IMG/VR virus record: IMGVR_UViG_3300003324_001329 | Location: 36,788-97,738 of that record | Length of the DNA stretch: 60,951 nucleotides | Direction: 5' to 3' (one strand) | DNA from: a virus | Shown here: positions 42,292 through 49,961 of the stretch, piece by piece | Layout of the letters: every line of letters begins with the position of its first letter | Numbering within the stretch: the first letter of the stretch is position 1 | The notes under the pieces: generated by a model | What the model saw: only the letters and a program-made list of their open reading frames with translations | Told to the model about the DNA's origin: nothing | Databases searched by the model: none | Position numbers and translations under genes: made by a program

Positions 42292-42297
42292 TAAAGT
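42292..42297 (+). promoter_or_regulatory. TAAAGT-type promoter element
   Basis: GATAAAGTACAC motif directly before the terminator hairpin at 42300. As at 30.1 kb, the expected start of transcription falls in the hairpin's 5' arm. Would serve the cupin gene at 42346 and those after it. Confidence 0.5.
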
Positions 42298-42299
42298 AC

Positions 42300-42329
42300 A
42301 CGGGGTAGCCATGCCGGCTGCCCCGTTTT
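42300..42329 (+). terminator. Rho-independent terminator
   Basis: An 11-base stem (42300-42310 with 42316-42326, one wobble), 5-base loop, then TTTT. Ends the reductase transcript. Confidence 0.8.
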
Positions 42330-42345
42330 CGTTGGAATCGATAGC

Positions 42346-42792
42346 ATGTCCGCATGGTTCGGAATAATCTGCCTGATTACCGCGCAAGCCGGGGAACTCC
42401 CGGCGCCAAATTTATTGCAGCAACCATTTTATCAAGACCCGCCGATTGGCGAAGTGCAGCAAGCCTATCCTGGGGTTAAATTTACCCTGCGGCAATTCAA
42501 AGCCATCACCGACGGCCAGCAGGAATTGCGGCAATATCTGGTGGAATTTGCCCCCGGCGCGCACACCCCCGCACACCGCAGCCGGGAAAATGAATTAGCC
42601 TACGTGGTGCAGGGAGAAATCCTGGTGCAGCAACAAGGCAAGCGAACGGTGTATAAAACCGGCCAGCATTTTATTCCGCCGCAAGACAGCGAACGGATGC
42701 TGGGCAACGCCTCGAATAAACAACCAGCGCAAATGCTGTTGACGGTATTGACTCCGAGCCAGGGTTATCACACGCGACAGGAGCGGCGATGA
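42346..42792 (+). CDS. Cupin-domain protein, probably exported
   Basis: 148 residues. Hydrophobic N-terminus 'MSAWFGIICLITAQAGE' looks like a signal peptide. Residues ~70-125 follow the cupin pattern: 'FAPGAHTPAHRSRENELAYV' and VQGEILV, then 'YKTGQHFIPPQ'. One usual His is replaced (H-R-S-R-E). Cupins bind metals or small sugars/acids; the role for a phage is unclear. Confidence 0.6.
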   Translation: MSAWFGIICLITAQAGELPAPNLLQQPFYQDPPIGEVQQAYPGVKFTLRQFKAITDGQQELRQYLVEFAPGAHTPAHRSRENELAYVVQGEILVQQQGKRTVYKTGQHFIPPQDSERMLGNASNKQPAQMLLTVLTPSQGYHTRQERR

Positions 42793-42941
42793 ATTACAGT
42801 TATCAACTGTACGAAGAAATCCCCACTATCGCCACCAACTCGCGTTTATTCGGCTGGGTGCAATATGTCTACGATTGCCGCGGCCAGTTGCTCTATAAGA
42901 TTTATCCCCCACTGCACGAGTGCCGCTATCATGGCCGATAA
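42789..42941 (+). CDS. 50-residue hypothetical protein
   Basis: ORF in an ATGA overlap with the cupin stop: 'MNYSYQLYEEIPTIATNSRL', then a strand 'FGWVQYVYDCRGQLLYKIYP' and ending 'CRYHGR'. It overlaps the start of the glycosylase by 11 bases. Overlap at both ends and ordinary codon use support translation. Confidence 0.5.
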   Translation: MNYSYQLYEEIPTIATNSRLFGWVQYVYDCRGQLLYKIYPPLHECRYHGR

Positions 42942-43458
42942 GCGAGTGCGGCCGCAAATTCCCCCCGCCGCCAAATGGAATAGAATAATCATTATTGGTG
43001 AAGCGCCGGGCGAACAAGAGGCCCAAGCCGGACGGCCGTTCGTTGGCCCGTCCGGGCAATTATTGAACGAAATGCTGGCCACGGCGAAAATCCAGCGGAA
43101 AAACTGCATCGTGCTGAATCCCTTTCAGACCCGCCCTCCGAACAATCGCATTGAATATTTTTTCACCCGCCCCGGTGAAGTCAAGCCGGAATTTCGCGCC
43201 GAGATTAAACGCTTCCAACGCACGCTGGAAAAATATCAACCAGCGGTATTATTAACCTTCGGCCGCACCGCGGCCTGGGCGGTGAGCCATTATCTCGGCC
43301 CGCTCAGTGATCGCTTCGGCAAGATTTATCTTTCCGATTACGGCCCGGTGTGGCATTTGTTCCATCCGGCGTATTTTCTCCGCGGCAATAAACAACACAT
43401 GGCGGCGCAAATACGGCATCTGCGACTGGCGCGCAAAATCGCCCGCCGGCTACTCTAG
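42931..43458 (+). CDS. Uracil-DNA glycosylase, family 4/5-like
   Basis: 175 residues from ATG 42931 inside the end of the previous small ORF. 'IIIIGEAPGEQEAQAGRPFV' followed by 'GPSGQLLNEML' is the family-4 motif A, and 'LFHPAYFLRGN' the conserved motif B. The four Fe-S cysteines of family 4 are not visible. It removes uracil from DNA, fitting with the phage dCTP deaminase. Confidence 0.85.
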   Translation: MADKRVRPQIPPAAKWNRIIIIGEAPGEQEAQAGRPFVGPSGQLLNEMLATAKIQRKNCIVLNPFQTRPPNNRIEYFFTRPGEVKPEFRAEIKRFQRTLEKYQPAVLLTFGRTAAWAVSHYLGPLSDRFGKIYLSDYGPVWHLFHPAYFLRGNKQHMAAQIRHLRLARKIARRLL

Positions 43459-43468
43459 GAGATAAACC

Positions 43469-43738
43469 ATGCCTGATAATACCGAGCCATTTTGTCCCAT
43501 CCCACCGGAGCATAAACTACGTATGGAGGCGGTGGATGTGGCGATGCGCTTATGGCCGCGCAATGACGGCGGCAGTTTTACCGGCCGCACCGCATTTTAT
43601 GTCGGGGTGGCCTGGGCGGTGAATTATATTTTCGAACAGCATCCGCACATTGCCCGGCAATTGGCGTTGGAATGGCAACAGCAGGGTGAGCCAATTAATC
43701 CGAACGCTTGGCAAAAACTATTTCCAGGGGAGGGTTGA
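43469..43738 (+). CDS. Hypothetical protein
   Basis: 89 residues behind AGGAG. 'HKLRMEAVDVAMRLWPRNDG' and 'VAWAVNYIFEQHPHIARQLA'; mainly helical. Unknown. Confidence 0.5.
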   Translation: MPDNTEPFCPIPPEHKLRMEAVDVAMRLWPRNDGGSFTGRTAFYVGVAWAVNYIFEQHPHIARQLALEWQQQGEPINPNAWQKLFPGEG

Positions 43739-43885
43739 ATGCAAATCTATCGTCCCTGGCAATTGCTCCGAACGCAACAGGAAATTCGCCAGCGACGGCG
43801 CCTGCGTTTTCTCACCGCCTGGGGCGTGTTGCTGGGCACGCTTGGTGTCATCGTGGGAATTTTTCGTTTATGGGGAAAATATTAA
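43739..43885 (+). CDS. 48-residue single-span membrane protein
   Basis: Starts at the base after the previous stop. Basic, Gln/Arg-rich first half ('RTQQEIRQRRRLRFLT') and one membrane helix 'AWGVLLGTLGVIVGIFRLW'. Role unknown. Confidence 0.5.
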   Translation: MQIYRPWQLLRTQQEIRQRRRLRFLTAWGVLLGTLGVIVGIFRLWGKY

Positions 43886-43964
43886 ATGCCAGATCAATGA
43901 TAGGAGAATCCGATTAGTTGCCGGGGCGGTTAATTTCGGCTATCGTCAACCCGGAGATAGTCGA

Positions 43965-44954
43965 ATGCCTACATTACCACCCGGAGTTAGTTTCGGTACT
44001 CCGAAGCCGCCGAATTACACCCGGCCGAATAATCCACGCCCGGCCACGCCGGCCAAGCCAAGTACTTCCGGCACCAGCCCGACGGCCAGCGGCACTGATC
44101 CGAACAACGGCCGCTTCGCGCAATTCGGCCCGCGCATCGCGATATTAAATTCCTCCACCGTGGTCGATGCAGCAGAAACCAGTGCTGCCGTAGCGGCGAT
44201 GCAAATTCAACTGGACCGGGATTTCGCCCCGGTGTGGGGCACTACGGCCAATTTGCGCGTGATCGGCAGCAAGGATGAATTGCGCCCGAACGACTGGCTG
44301 CTGGAAATTCTGGATAATTCCGACGTGCAGGGTGCGCTCGGTTATCACGATTTAACTCCGTCCGGGCAACCGGTCGGCAAGGTGTTCGCCGGCACCGACA
44401 AGCAATACGGTTTATCCTGGACCGTGACCCTTTCCCACGAAGTGCTGGAAATGGTGATGGACCCGTACATCACCACCACGGTATTTAATCAGACCAGCAA
44501 CACCGGCGGGCTGTTGTACGCCTTTGAGATGTGCGACGCCTGCGAAGATGACAGCATGGGTTATCAAATCAACGGCGTGCTGCTGAGTGATTTTATTTGT
44601 CCAACCTGGTTCGAGGGATTCCGCACCCCCGGCTCGACCAAATTCGATTTCGGCGGCAAATTGCGCAAGCCGTTCGAAATCGGCCGCGGTGGTTATTCCA
44701 GCGTATTTCCGATCCCCAACCGGCGCGGCTGGGTGCAGGTTTATGGGCAAAGCCAGCCCGGCAAACGCCTGATGATGAAGGCGCAGCGGCGGGATTTATC
44801 CTCGCGTACCCTGCGCCGCCAAGACGGCGGGGAAAATAAACTGCACGGGCGCAGCGACCAGCCGCCAAATTTGCAATTGGTCAGCGTGCCGGAATTGGTC
44901 AAGGAATATGGCGATGATCCGGCGGTGCAGCAAATGGGCCAGGAACAGTCCTAA
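43965..44954 (+). CDS. Metalloprotease-like phage protein (SHEVLE motif)
   Basis: 329 residues from ATG 43965 (GGAG upstream); the longer ORF is rejected because its head overlaps two other genes. Pro/Ser/Thr-rich head (~1-45), then a domain with 'WTVTLSHEVLEMVMDPY' (His158, Glu159) and 'EMCDACEDDSMGYQINGVLL'. H-E-x-x-E...D-P is a variant of the zincin helix that I have seen in unannotated phage and bacterial proteins. Protease activity is inferred. Confidence 0.55.
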   Translation: MPTLPPGVSFGTPKPPNYTRPNNPRPATPAKPSTSGTSPTASGTDPNNGRFAQFGPRIAILNSSTVVDAAETSAAVAAMQIQLDRDFAPVWGTTANLRVIGSKDELRPNDWLLEILDNSDVQGALGYHDLTPSGQPVGKVFAGTDKQYGLSWTVTLSHEVLEMVMDPYITTTVFNQTSNTGGLLYAFEMCDACEDDSMGYQINGVLLSDFICPTWFEGFRTPGSTKFDFGGKLRKPFEIGRGGYSSVFPIPNRRGWVQVYGQSQPGKRLMMKAQRRDLSSRTLRRQDGGENKLHGRSDQPPNLQLVSVPELVKEYGDDPAVQQMGQEQS

Positions 44955-44980
44955 CCGCGCCTGTTAATTTTGGGCGTTTC

Positions 44981-45000
44981 CTAAGTCAACCTAAGTCAAC
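44981..45000. repeat. 10-base tandem duplication
   Basis: CTAAGTCAAC occurs twice back to back, followed by CTAG, 43 bases upstream of a TAAAGT promoter element. Helical-turn spacing suggests a paired protein-binding site. Confidence 0.6.
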
Positions 45001-45002
45001 CT

Positions 45003-45036
45003 AGCGCCAGGGAGTTAATTCTCTCTGGCGCTTTTT
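45003..45036 (+). terminator. Rho-independent terminator
   Basis: AGCGCCAG (45003-45010) pairs with CTGGCGCT (45025-45032), a 14-base loop with internal complementarity, then a five-T run. Ends the 42-45 kb transcript. Confidence 0.85.
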
Positions 45037-45042
45037 CTGTGG

Positions 45043-45048
45043 TAAAGT
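45043..45048 (+). promoter_or_regulatory. TAAAGT-type promoter element
   Basis: GGTAAAGTAG directly after a terminator and 31 bases ahead of the NADAR gene start; a clear terminator-then-promoter boundary supports promoter function. Confidence 0.6.
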
Positions 45049-45078
45049 AGCTGGCGAGCCATTGGGGGAAAATCCATT

Positions 45079-45612
45079 ATGTCGGCAACTACCGCACCGC
45101 TTCGCTATTTCACCGGCGCCTTCGCTTTTTTGGACAATAATCATTTCTCCCCGATCACCGTGCGGGTTAAATACCACAACGATTGGCGCAAGCTGGCGTT
45201 TGGTTCCATCCAGCACGCGATTTGGGCTTATCGGTTGACCAACTTTGCCGATATTAATCGGATACGCTGCGAAGCCGATTTATCCTTGGTGCGCCGGCAG
45301 GCGCGTGTCTGCGCCTTGCGCGAGGATTGGTACGATAATCGCGAACGCATAATGCGCGATTTAATTGCGCAGAAATTCGTTATATTTCCCGAACTGTACA
45401 CCGAGAGTAAATACCTACCGCCATTGGCCTTCAGCTTGGCAGCGACCGGCGAAATGCGGTTGGAATTTAATTCCCCCTGGCCGGATGATTTATTTTGGGG
45501 TGTGGAGTCGGTGTTTGGCTTGCACCCGCGAGGGGAGAATAAACTTGGCGAATTGTTGATGCAACAGCGGGCGGAAAATAACCGTCTGCTGCAACGGCTG
45601 GATCGACGCTAG
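45079..45612 (+). CDS. NADAR (YbiA-like) ADP-ribose-processing protein
   Basis: 177 residues behind GGGGGA. Follows the NADAR/DUF1768 pattern: an N-terminal 'F.F.N..FSPI' segment, 'SIQHAIWAYRLTN' (in place of 'VEHAYQA.K'), 'ADLSLVRRQARVCALREDWY', 'IMRDLIAQKF', 'SLAATGEMRLEFNSPWPDDL' and 'GENKLGELLMQQR'. NADAR proteins split N-glycosidic bonds and include enzymes that remove ADP-ribose from guanine bases. First gene of a transcription unit. May counter DarT-type toxins or act in NAD turnover. Confidence 0.8.
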   Translation: MSATTAPLRYFTGAFAFLDNNHFSPITVRVKYHNDWRKLAFGSIQHAIWAYRLTNFADINRIRCEADLSLVRRQARVCALREDWYDNRERIMRDLIAQKFVIFPELYTESKYLPPLAFSLAATGEMRLEFNSPWPDDLFWGVESVFGLHPRGENKLGELLMQQRAENNRLLQRLDRR

Positions 45613-45624
45613 GAGTATAATATC

Positions 45625-46047
45625 ATGGCTCACGATTTTACCATCACCGTATTATCAGAAAAGCAGCATCCGCTGTACGTGGAGAAAATGGAAAATTGGC
45701 TGCATCATCCGGGTGAGCCGCCGGTCAAAATGCACTCGGCTTATAACCACAACGGGGATTATATTGGCGATATCGCCACCGCCCAGCAACTCTGCGACAA
45801 CTACGGCATCGCCCCGGAAACCATCGATCCCGAGCATTCGGTGTGTTCGATTGGTTATTCAGCCAAGGATAATAAATGGTACGGCTGGTCACACCGGGCA
45901 ATTTGCGGCTTCGGCATCGGGGATAAAATCTTCGAGGAAAATTTCGGTGATGATGATACCCCGTTTGTTGAGCATGGCCGCGTCACCATCAGCAGCATGG
46001 GCGAGGCGAAACTCGCCGCCAAGCGATTTGCCGAATATATCGGTTAA
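45625..46047 (+). CDS. Conserved phage hypothetical protein
   Basis: 140 residues behind AGGAG. 'HSVCSIGYSAKDNKWYGWSH' followed by 'RAICGFGIGDKIF' is a segment I know from unannotated large-phage proteins. 12 bases after the NADAR gene, so co-transcribed with it. No enzymatic motif. Confidence 0.6.
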   Translation: MAHDFTITVLSEKQHPLYVEKMENWLHHPGEPPVKMHSAYNHNGDYIGDIATAQQLCDNYGIAPETIDPEHSVCSIGYSAKDNKWYGWSHRAICGFGIGDKIFEENFGDDDTPFVEHGRVTISSMGEAKLAAKRFAEYIG

Positions 46048-46067
46048 CCGCCTATGGGAGATAAAAC

Positions 46068-46268
46068 ATGGCACCAATCGCACCTATCCGCTGGCAACCG
46101 ATGGCATTTTGTTTTTTCCTCGCCGCCCTGATCCTGGTGATAACTGCCATCTATGCCGCTATTCATCAGGAATATTGGGCGCTGATCGTGCTGGTGCCAG
46201 CAGTACTTAATGTCTACAGCGGAGTGCGTATTCAACGCGCACACGATAAACAGATGGGCCGTGGCTAA
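46068..46268 (+). CDS. Two-span small membrane protein
   Basis: 66 residues. Hydrophobic segments ~13-32 and ~37-52 (e.g. 'FCFFLAALILVITAIYAAI'), basic end. Unknown; co-transcribed with NADAR. Confidence 0.5.
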   Translation: MAPIAPIRWQPMAFCFFLAALILVITAIYAAIHQEYWALIVLVPAVLNVYSGVRIQRAHDKQMGRG

Positions 46269-46299
46269 TTAGCGAATAATTCACATATAGCGATCTGAA

Positions 46300-47070
46300 A
46301 TGCCAAGAGTAAAAATTTATCAGGGGGATTGTCGCAAGATTTTGCGCCGATTGCCTACCGGCAAATTTGATTTAATTGTCACCAGTCCACCGTACGACGC
46401 TGGCAAGGAATATGAAGGGCAGCGAAATCTGCAAGCATATACGCAATTCGCGCGAAAATGGCTGTCGCGCATACCGCGATTGCTGAAACCGCACGGATCA
46501 TTGTGGCTCAATGTTGGTTATACAAAAATCGGCAACAATGAAACCCTGCCGCTGACCTATCTATATCATACGGTAAAACCACCGGAGTTGCATCTGGTGC
46601 AGGAATTGGTCTGGCACTTCGAAGGCGGCATGGCGTATAAAAAACGCTTCACGCACCGCACTGAACGCTGGATGTGGTTTGCCCGTAATCCGGATGCAGT
46701 ATATTTTGATTTGGATGCCGTGCGCGATGCACGGCTGAACCGCACGCAGGACAAGCGCAATAATCCGCTGGGCAAAAATCCATCCGATTATTGGTATTTC
46801 GACCGCGTGAGCGGTGGCACCGCTGCCAAGGCAGAAAAAACTGCCCACCCCTGTCAATTCCCGGAGCGGATGATACGGCGAATAATTCGCGCCTGTTCAC
46901 CGGCCAAGGGTCGGGTGCTGGACCCGTTCGGCGGCTCCGGTACTACCGCTGTGGTCGCGCGAAAACTCGGCCGCCGGGCTGTTTTGTGTGAATTGCAGCC
47001 GGATTATATTAAAATCATGCGCCAACGCCTGCGCGACAACGGTATCCGCTCGCGAGTTATTCGCCAATGA
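46300..47070 (+). CDS. DNA methyltransferase (N4-C or N6-A), copy 1
   Basis: 256 residues. 'FDLIVTSPPYD' (motif IV, TSPPY at residues 28-32) and, near the end, 'LDPFGGSGTTAVVARKLGRR' (motif I), the beta-class order (catalytic before SAM site). No restriction enzyme is adjacent. It ends in a 4-base overlap with a second methyltransferase. Likely protects phage DNA from host restriction. Confidence 0.88.
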   Translation: MPRVKIYQGDCRKILRRLPTGKFDLIVTSPPYDAGKEYEGQRNLQAYTQFARKWLSRIPRLLKPHGSLWLNVGYTKIGNNETLPLTYLYHTVKPPELHLVQELVWHFEGGMAYKKRFTHRTERWMWFARNPDAVYFDLDAVRDARLNRTQDKRNNPLGKNPSDYWYFDRVSGGTAAKAEKTAHPCQFPERMIRRIIRACSPAKGRVLDPFGGSGTTAVVARKLGRRAVLCELQPDYIKIMRQRLRDNGIRSRVIRQ

Positions 47071-47837
47071 CCAAGCTGGAATTGCATCGCGGCGATTGCC
47101 TGGAAATTCTGCCGAAGATTAAAGCCAAATCGGTGGATGTGTGCATATATTCACCTCCGTACAATATCGGCACGCAATATCATTCGTATTATGATAAACG
47201 CAGCGAGGCGGCTTATCTGGATTTCATGTACCGGGTGGCGGCGCAGGCATATCGGATATTAAAAGATGATGGTGCATTATTTCTTAACCTTGGTCACGTC
47301 ACTGCCAAACCGCTCCTGCCCTATCGGGTGGCAGCTTTACTTACCAGCTTATTCAAGCTGCAAAATGTTGTCGTGTGGGTTAAATCAATTACCGTCGGGG
47401 CAGACAGCCGCGGTCATTTCAAGCCGATTAATAGTCAGCGATACCTCAACAATAATTGCGAATACATCTTCCATTTCAGCAAAACCGGCGACCTGAAAAT
47501 CGACCGCCTCGCCATCGGCGTACCTTACAAAGATAAATCCAATATTGCCCGGCGTGGCCACAGCCAGGATAAACGCTGCCGCGGCTCGGCATGGTTTATT
47601 CCCTATCCCACACGCAAAAAGAAACTCAGCCATCCGGCAACTTATCCTACCAAACTGCCATTGTGGTGTATTAAACTGCACGGCAAATCTCGCCCACGGG
47701 TGCTGGACCCGTTCATGGGCTTGGGTGCCACCGGTATCGCCGCGTTGCGCTGTGATGCGCGCAAATTCATCGGCATCGAATTGGATAAAAAATATTTCCG
47801 CACCGCGCGGCGACGGTTGCATAAACGTCGGCAATAG
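47067..47837 (+). CDS. DNA methyltransferase (N4-C or N6-A), copy 2
   Basis: 256 residues, ATGA overlap with copy 1 and the same length. 'VDVCIYSPPYNIGTQYHSYY' (motif IV) and 'RVLDPFMGLGATGIAALRCD' (motif I). Recognition regions in the middle differ from copy 1, so the two probably methylate different sites or opposite strands of an asymmetric site. Confidence 0.88.
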   Translation: MTKLELHRGDCLEILPKIKAKSVDVCIYSPPYNIGTQYHSYYDKRSEAAYLDFMYRVAAQAYRILKDDGALFLNLGHVTAKPLLPYRVAALLTSLFKLQNVVVWVKSITVGADSRGHFKPINSQRYLNNNCEYIFHFSKTGDLKIDRLAIGVPYKDKSNIARRGHSQDKRCRGSAWFIPYPTRKKKLSHPATYPTKLPLWCIKLHGKSRPRVLDPFMGLGATGIAALRCDARKFIGIELDKKYFRTARRRLHKRRQ

Positions 47838-47840
47838 CGT

Positions 47841-47880
47841 AATAACCCCGGAAACCCCAGGAAACTCCCGGCAACTACGG
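47841..47880. repeat. Degenerate 10-base repeat, four units
   Basis: Four 10-base units in register (consensus near GAAACCCCCG) lie between the methyltransferase stop and the promoter element at 47928. Same period as repeats at 44981 and 55001. Confidence 0.45.
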
Positions 47881-47927
47881 CGGCATTGTCGATCTTCACG
47901 CCAGCGTTAAGACAGCCACGGTACAGG

Positions 47928-47933
47928 TAAAGT
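47928..47933 (+). promoter_or_regulatory. TAAAGT-type promoter element
   Basis: CAGGTAAAGTACGC in the 130-base gap after the methyltransferases. TTAAGA 16 bases upstream could be a weak -35. Would drive the genes from 47.97 kb. Confidence 0.55.
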
Positions 47934-47968
47934 ACGCAGATAGCGCAATAAACTTAGGAAACCGGGCC

Positions 47969-48043
47969 ATGAATCATCCACTGCCAATTGGCGGCATCCC
48001 GCGCGGTAATTTATTGCATAACCCACATGATTCCCCAGGTTAA
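47969..48043 (+). CDS. 24-residue leader peptide candidate
   Basis: ORF 'MNHPLPIGGIPRGNLLHN...' with AGGA upstream, ending two bases before the next start (48045). Could be a translated leader coupled to the membrane protein gene, or chance. Confidence 0.25.
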   Translation: MNHPLPIGGIPRGNLLHNPHDSPG

Positions 48044-48044
48044 A

Positions 48045-48272
48045 ATGCCGCATTTAGTCATGACCGATAATTATTTCCGCATCAACGTCAGCATCGCTCT
48101 GTGGTTAATGGTGGTGGTCCTGGCGTTGCTGTTGCTGTCGCGGGTGGAAAATCGCGCCGCTTCGATTTTGTACGCACGACTGGCAGCCTTCGGCTACATT
48201 GTGCTGTGGGCAGGATTAATCGGTCTGCTGCAATTGTTGATGTTGCTGATAATGAACGCATCGACCACGTAG
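48045..48272 (+). CDS. Two-span small membrane protein
   Basis: 75 residues from ATG 48045 (CAGG upstream). Two hydrophobic segments ('SIALWLMVVVLALLLLS' and 'IVLWAGLIGLLQLLMLL') joined by 'ENRAASILYARLA'. Unknown. Confidence 0.55.
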   Translation: MPHLVMTDNYFRINVSIALWLMVVVLALLLLSRVENRAASILYARLAAFGYIVLWAGLIGLLQLLMLLIMNASTT

Positions 48273-48279
48273 GTATTCC

Positions 48280-48684
48280 ATGAACAAGCCCCTGACTACC
48301 GCTACCAAGCTACAGATCGAATTATATTGCCGGGAAGTGGCGATTCGCCTCAACGCGGCGCAAATGCTGGATTTTATGCAAGAGCCGGATGGCGAAGCCG
48401 TACCAATGCTGTGGTGCGGCGGCGCTTTTCTCGATGGCATCCTGGAACCGGATGACGTGTGGGAGCCGATTAATTGGTCGGAAATGCCGTTGCTGGCGGA
48501 TTTGTACAATAAATTCGGTGCGGCGGGAATTTATTTCTGGGCGGCGTATCGCCGGCAAGCCCGGCGCACTGATTTGCGCCCGGAAGTGCGGAAGATTTAT
48601 AAATCCGCCGAACGGGAAATTTCTGCCCACATTTTCCGCCGCAGCATGGCCGGCGAGCAGCGTGACCGGCAATTGCTGCACTGA
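48280..48684 (+). CDS. Hypothetical protein
   Basis: 134 residues, helical, containing 'LWCGGAFLDGILEPDDVWEP' and a charged end. Eight bases after the membrane protein. Unknown. Confidence 0.55.
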   Translation: MNKPLTTATKLQIELYCREVAIRLNAAQMLDFMQEPDGEAVPMLWCGGAFLDGILEPDDVWEPINWSEMPLLADLYNKFGAAGIYFWAAYRRQARRTDLRPEVRKIYKSAEREISAHIFRRSMAGEQRDRQLLH

Positions 48685-48717
48685 AATTCCTCCACCCGAT
48701 TTTTATATGGCAACTCG

Positions 48718-48954
48718 ATGTATTTTATCGAAGTCTGGCGCGGATTATTCCGCCATGGTGGCGTCTATCGCCGGCGCAGTTGGCCCAGCGGTAGAGCGAT
48801 TTTTATCGAGTGCAATAAACTGATCCTGGTGGATATCCGCTGCCCGCAACTGCAAGTCAGCCTCAGTTCCTTGCATGGCCCGCGCCCGCAGGATTTATTC
48901 CGGGCGATCCCGCCGCATGACAAATACGCAACCGATTGGCAGGAAGTAAAATGA
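48718..48954 (+). CDS. Hypothetical protein
   Basis: 78 residues, strand-rich ('YFIEVWRGLFRHGGVYRRRS', 'LVDIRCPQLQVSLSSLHG'). Overlaps the next gene by 4 bases. No strong ribosome site, so the start is uncertain. Confidence 0.45.
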   Translation: MYFIEVWRGLFRHGGVYRRRSWPSGRAIFIECNKLILVDIRCPQLQVSLSSLHGPRPQDLFRAIPPHDKYATDWQEVK

Positions 48955-49961
48955 GCGAACGTCTGGTATTGGAATTGCACAATAAACTGGCGATGGTGCA
49001 AGACCCGGAAGGCAAGTCGCATCTGGTGCGCTTGCAGCAACGCAAGGCCGGCTTGCGCGGGGTGGTGCAGAATTTCGCCGCCGGTGTCGCCCCGCAACAT
49101 ATTCCAGTGGAGCCGGATGATATTCTCAGCATTTTCTGGCACGAAATGCCGCGCTTCGGCAAGGTCTATAATACCTACGTCGAGCCACACGTTAAATCGG
49201 AAAAACTGTCCCGTTGGGGCCGCATCACGTATTATCGCGATCTCAGCGACGCCGAATTGGAAAATTTCCACGCTGGATTACAATTAACCTACCGGCGGTT
49301 TATTCGCCGCTACGGGTTGCGGTTTTTGCTGCCGATTGATCTGGAAGTGCGCAACCCGAAAGGCAAGATGGTCGGTATGTACCATCCGCACAAGGGCGAG
49401 CGCGAGCATTATATTGAATTGGCGCCGCAGAGTTTTATCCAGGGCGAGAATAAAAAGAATGCCATGCGCTACATCATGCGGATCGCCGCGCATGAATTAG
49501 GGCATCCGCTGTGGCAATTATATTTGCCGGATGCCATCAAAGCCCGCTGGGTGCGGCTGTACCATTCATTTGCCCAGGTGCAGGAATTAAAAACTAATGA
49601 TCTGGATGCGATCCGCCAGGATGTAGTCGGCAGTAAAATATCCTTGCGGGAATATCAACGCCAAGCTCCGGATGAAACCAAACTTTTCCTCGCTGCCATT
49701 CTGTTGTGGATCAAGCGGGTGCATCACCTGGACAGCAAATATATCAATCTGCTGCTGGGTGAAAACGACAGTCTGGTGGATTATTGGCCGCATAGCCGGT
49801 TGCATCTGTCGCAAATAAAGGTGCCAATCACCGAATATGCCGGTAAAAATCCGGAGGAAACCTTTTGCGAGGCATTATCCGTCACCGCCTTGCGCGAGGA
49901 ATTGCCGCGCCCGATCACCAAACTGGTCGCCCGTTCGATCAAGGCGGTGCAGCCAAAATAA
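48951..49961 (+). CDS. Zinc metallopeptidase-like protein (HELGH)
   Basis: 336 residues from ATG 48951. 'IMRIAAHELGHPLWQLYLPD' contains HELGH (His181, Glu182, His185), and 'ITEYAGKNPEETFCEALSVT' has the downstream 'N-P-x-E-x-F-x-E' of gluzincins, where the Glu is the third zinc ligand. The N-terminal half is helical and unrecognised. Could cut host or virion proteins; the substrate is unknown. Confidence 0.7.
   Translation: MSERLVLELHNKLAMVQDPEGKSHLVRLQQRKAGLRGVVQNFAAGVAPQHIPVEPDDILSIFWHEMPRFGKVYNTYVEPHVKSEKLSRWGRITYYRDLSDAELENFHAGLQLTYRRFIRRYGLRFLLPIDLEVRNPKGKMVGMYHPHKGEREHYIELAPQSFIQGENKKNAMRYIMRIAAHELGHPLWQLYLPDAIKARWVRLYHSFAQVQELKTNDLDAIRQDVVGSKISLREYQRQAPDETKLFLAAILLWIKRVHHLDSKYINLLLGENDSLVDYWPHSRLHLSQIKVPITEYAGKNPEETFCEALSVTALREELPRPITKLVARSIKAVQPK

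Noticed and set aside
43650-43964. N-terminal 105-codon extension of the SHEVLE protein
   Set aside because: It would overlap two other genes, and ATG 43965 has its own ribosome site.
46300-47837. Restriction-modification system
   Set aside because: Two methyltransferases but no endonuclease gene on either side; treated as protective methylation.
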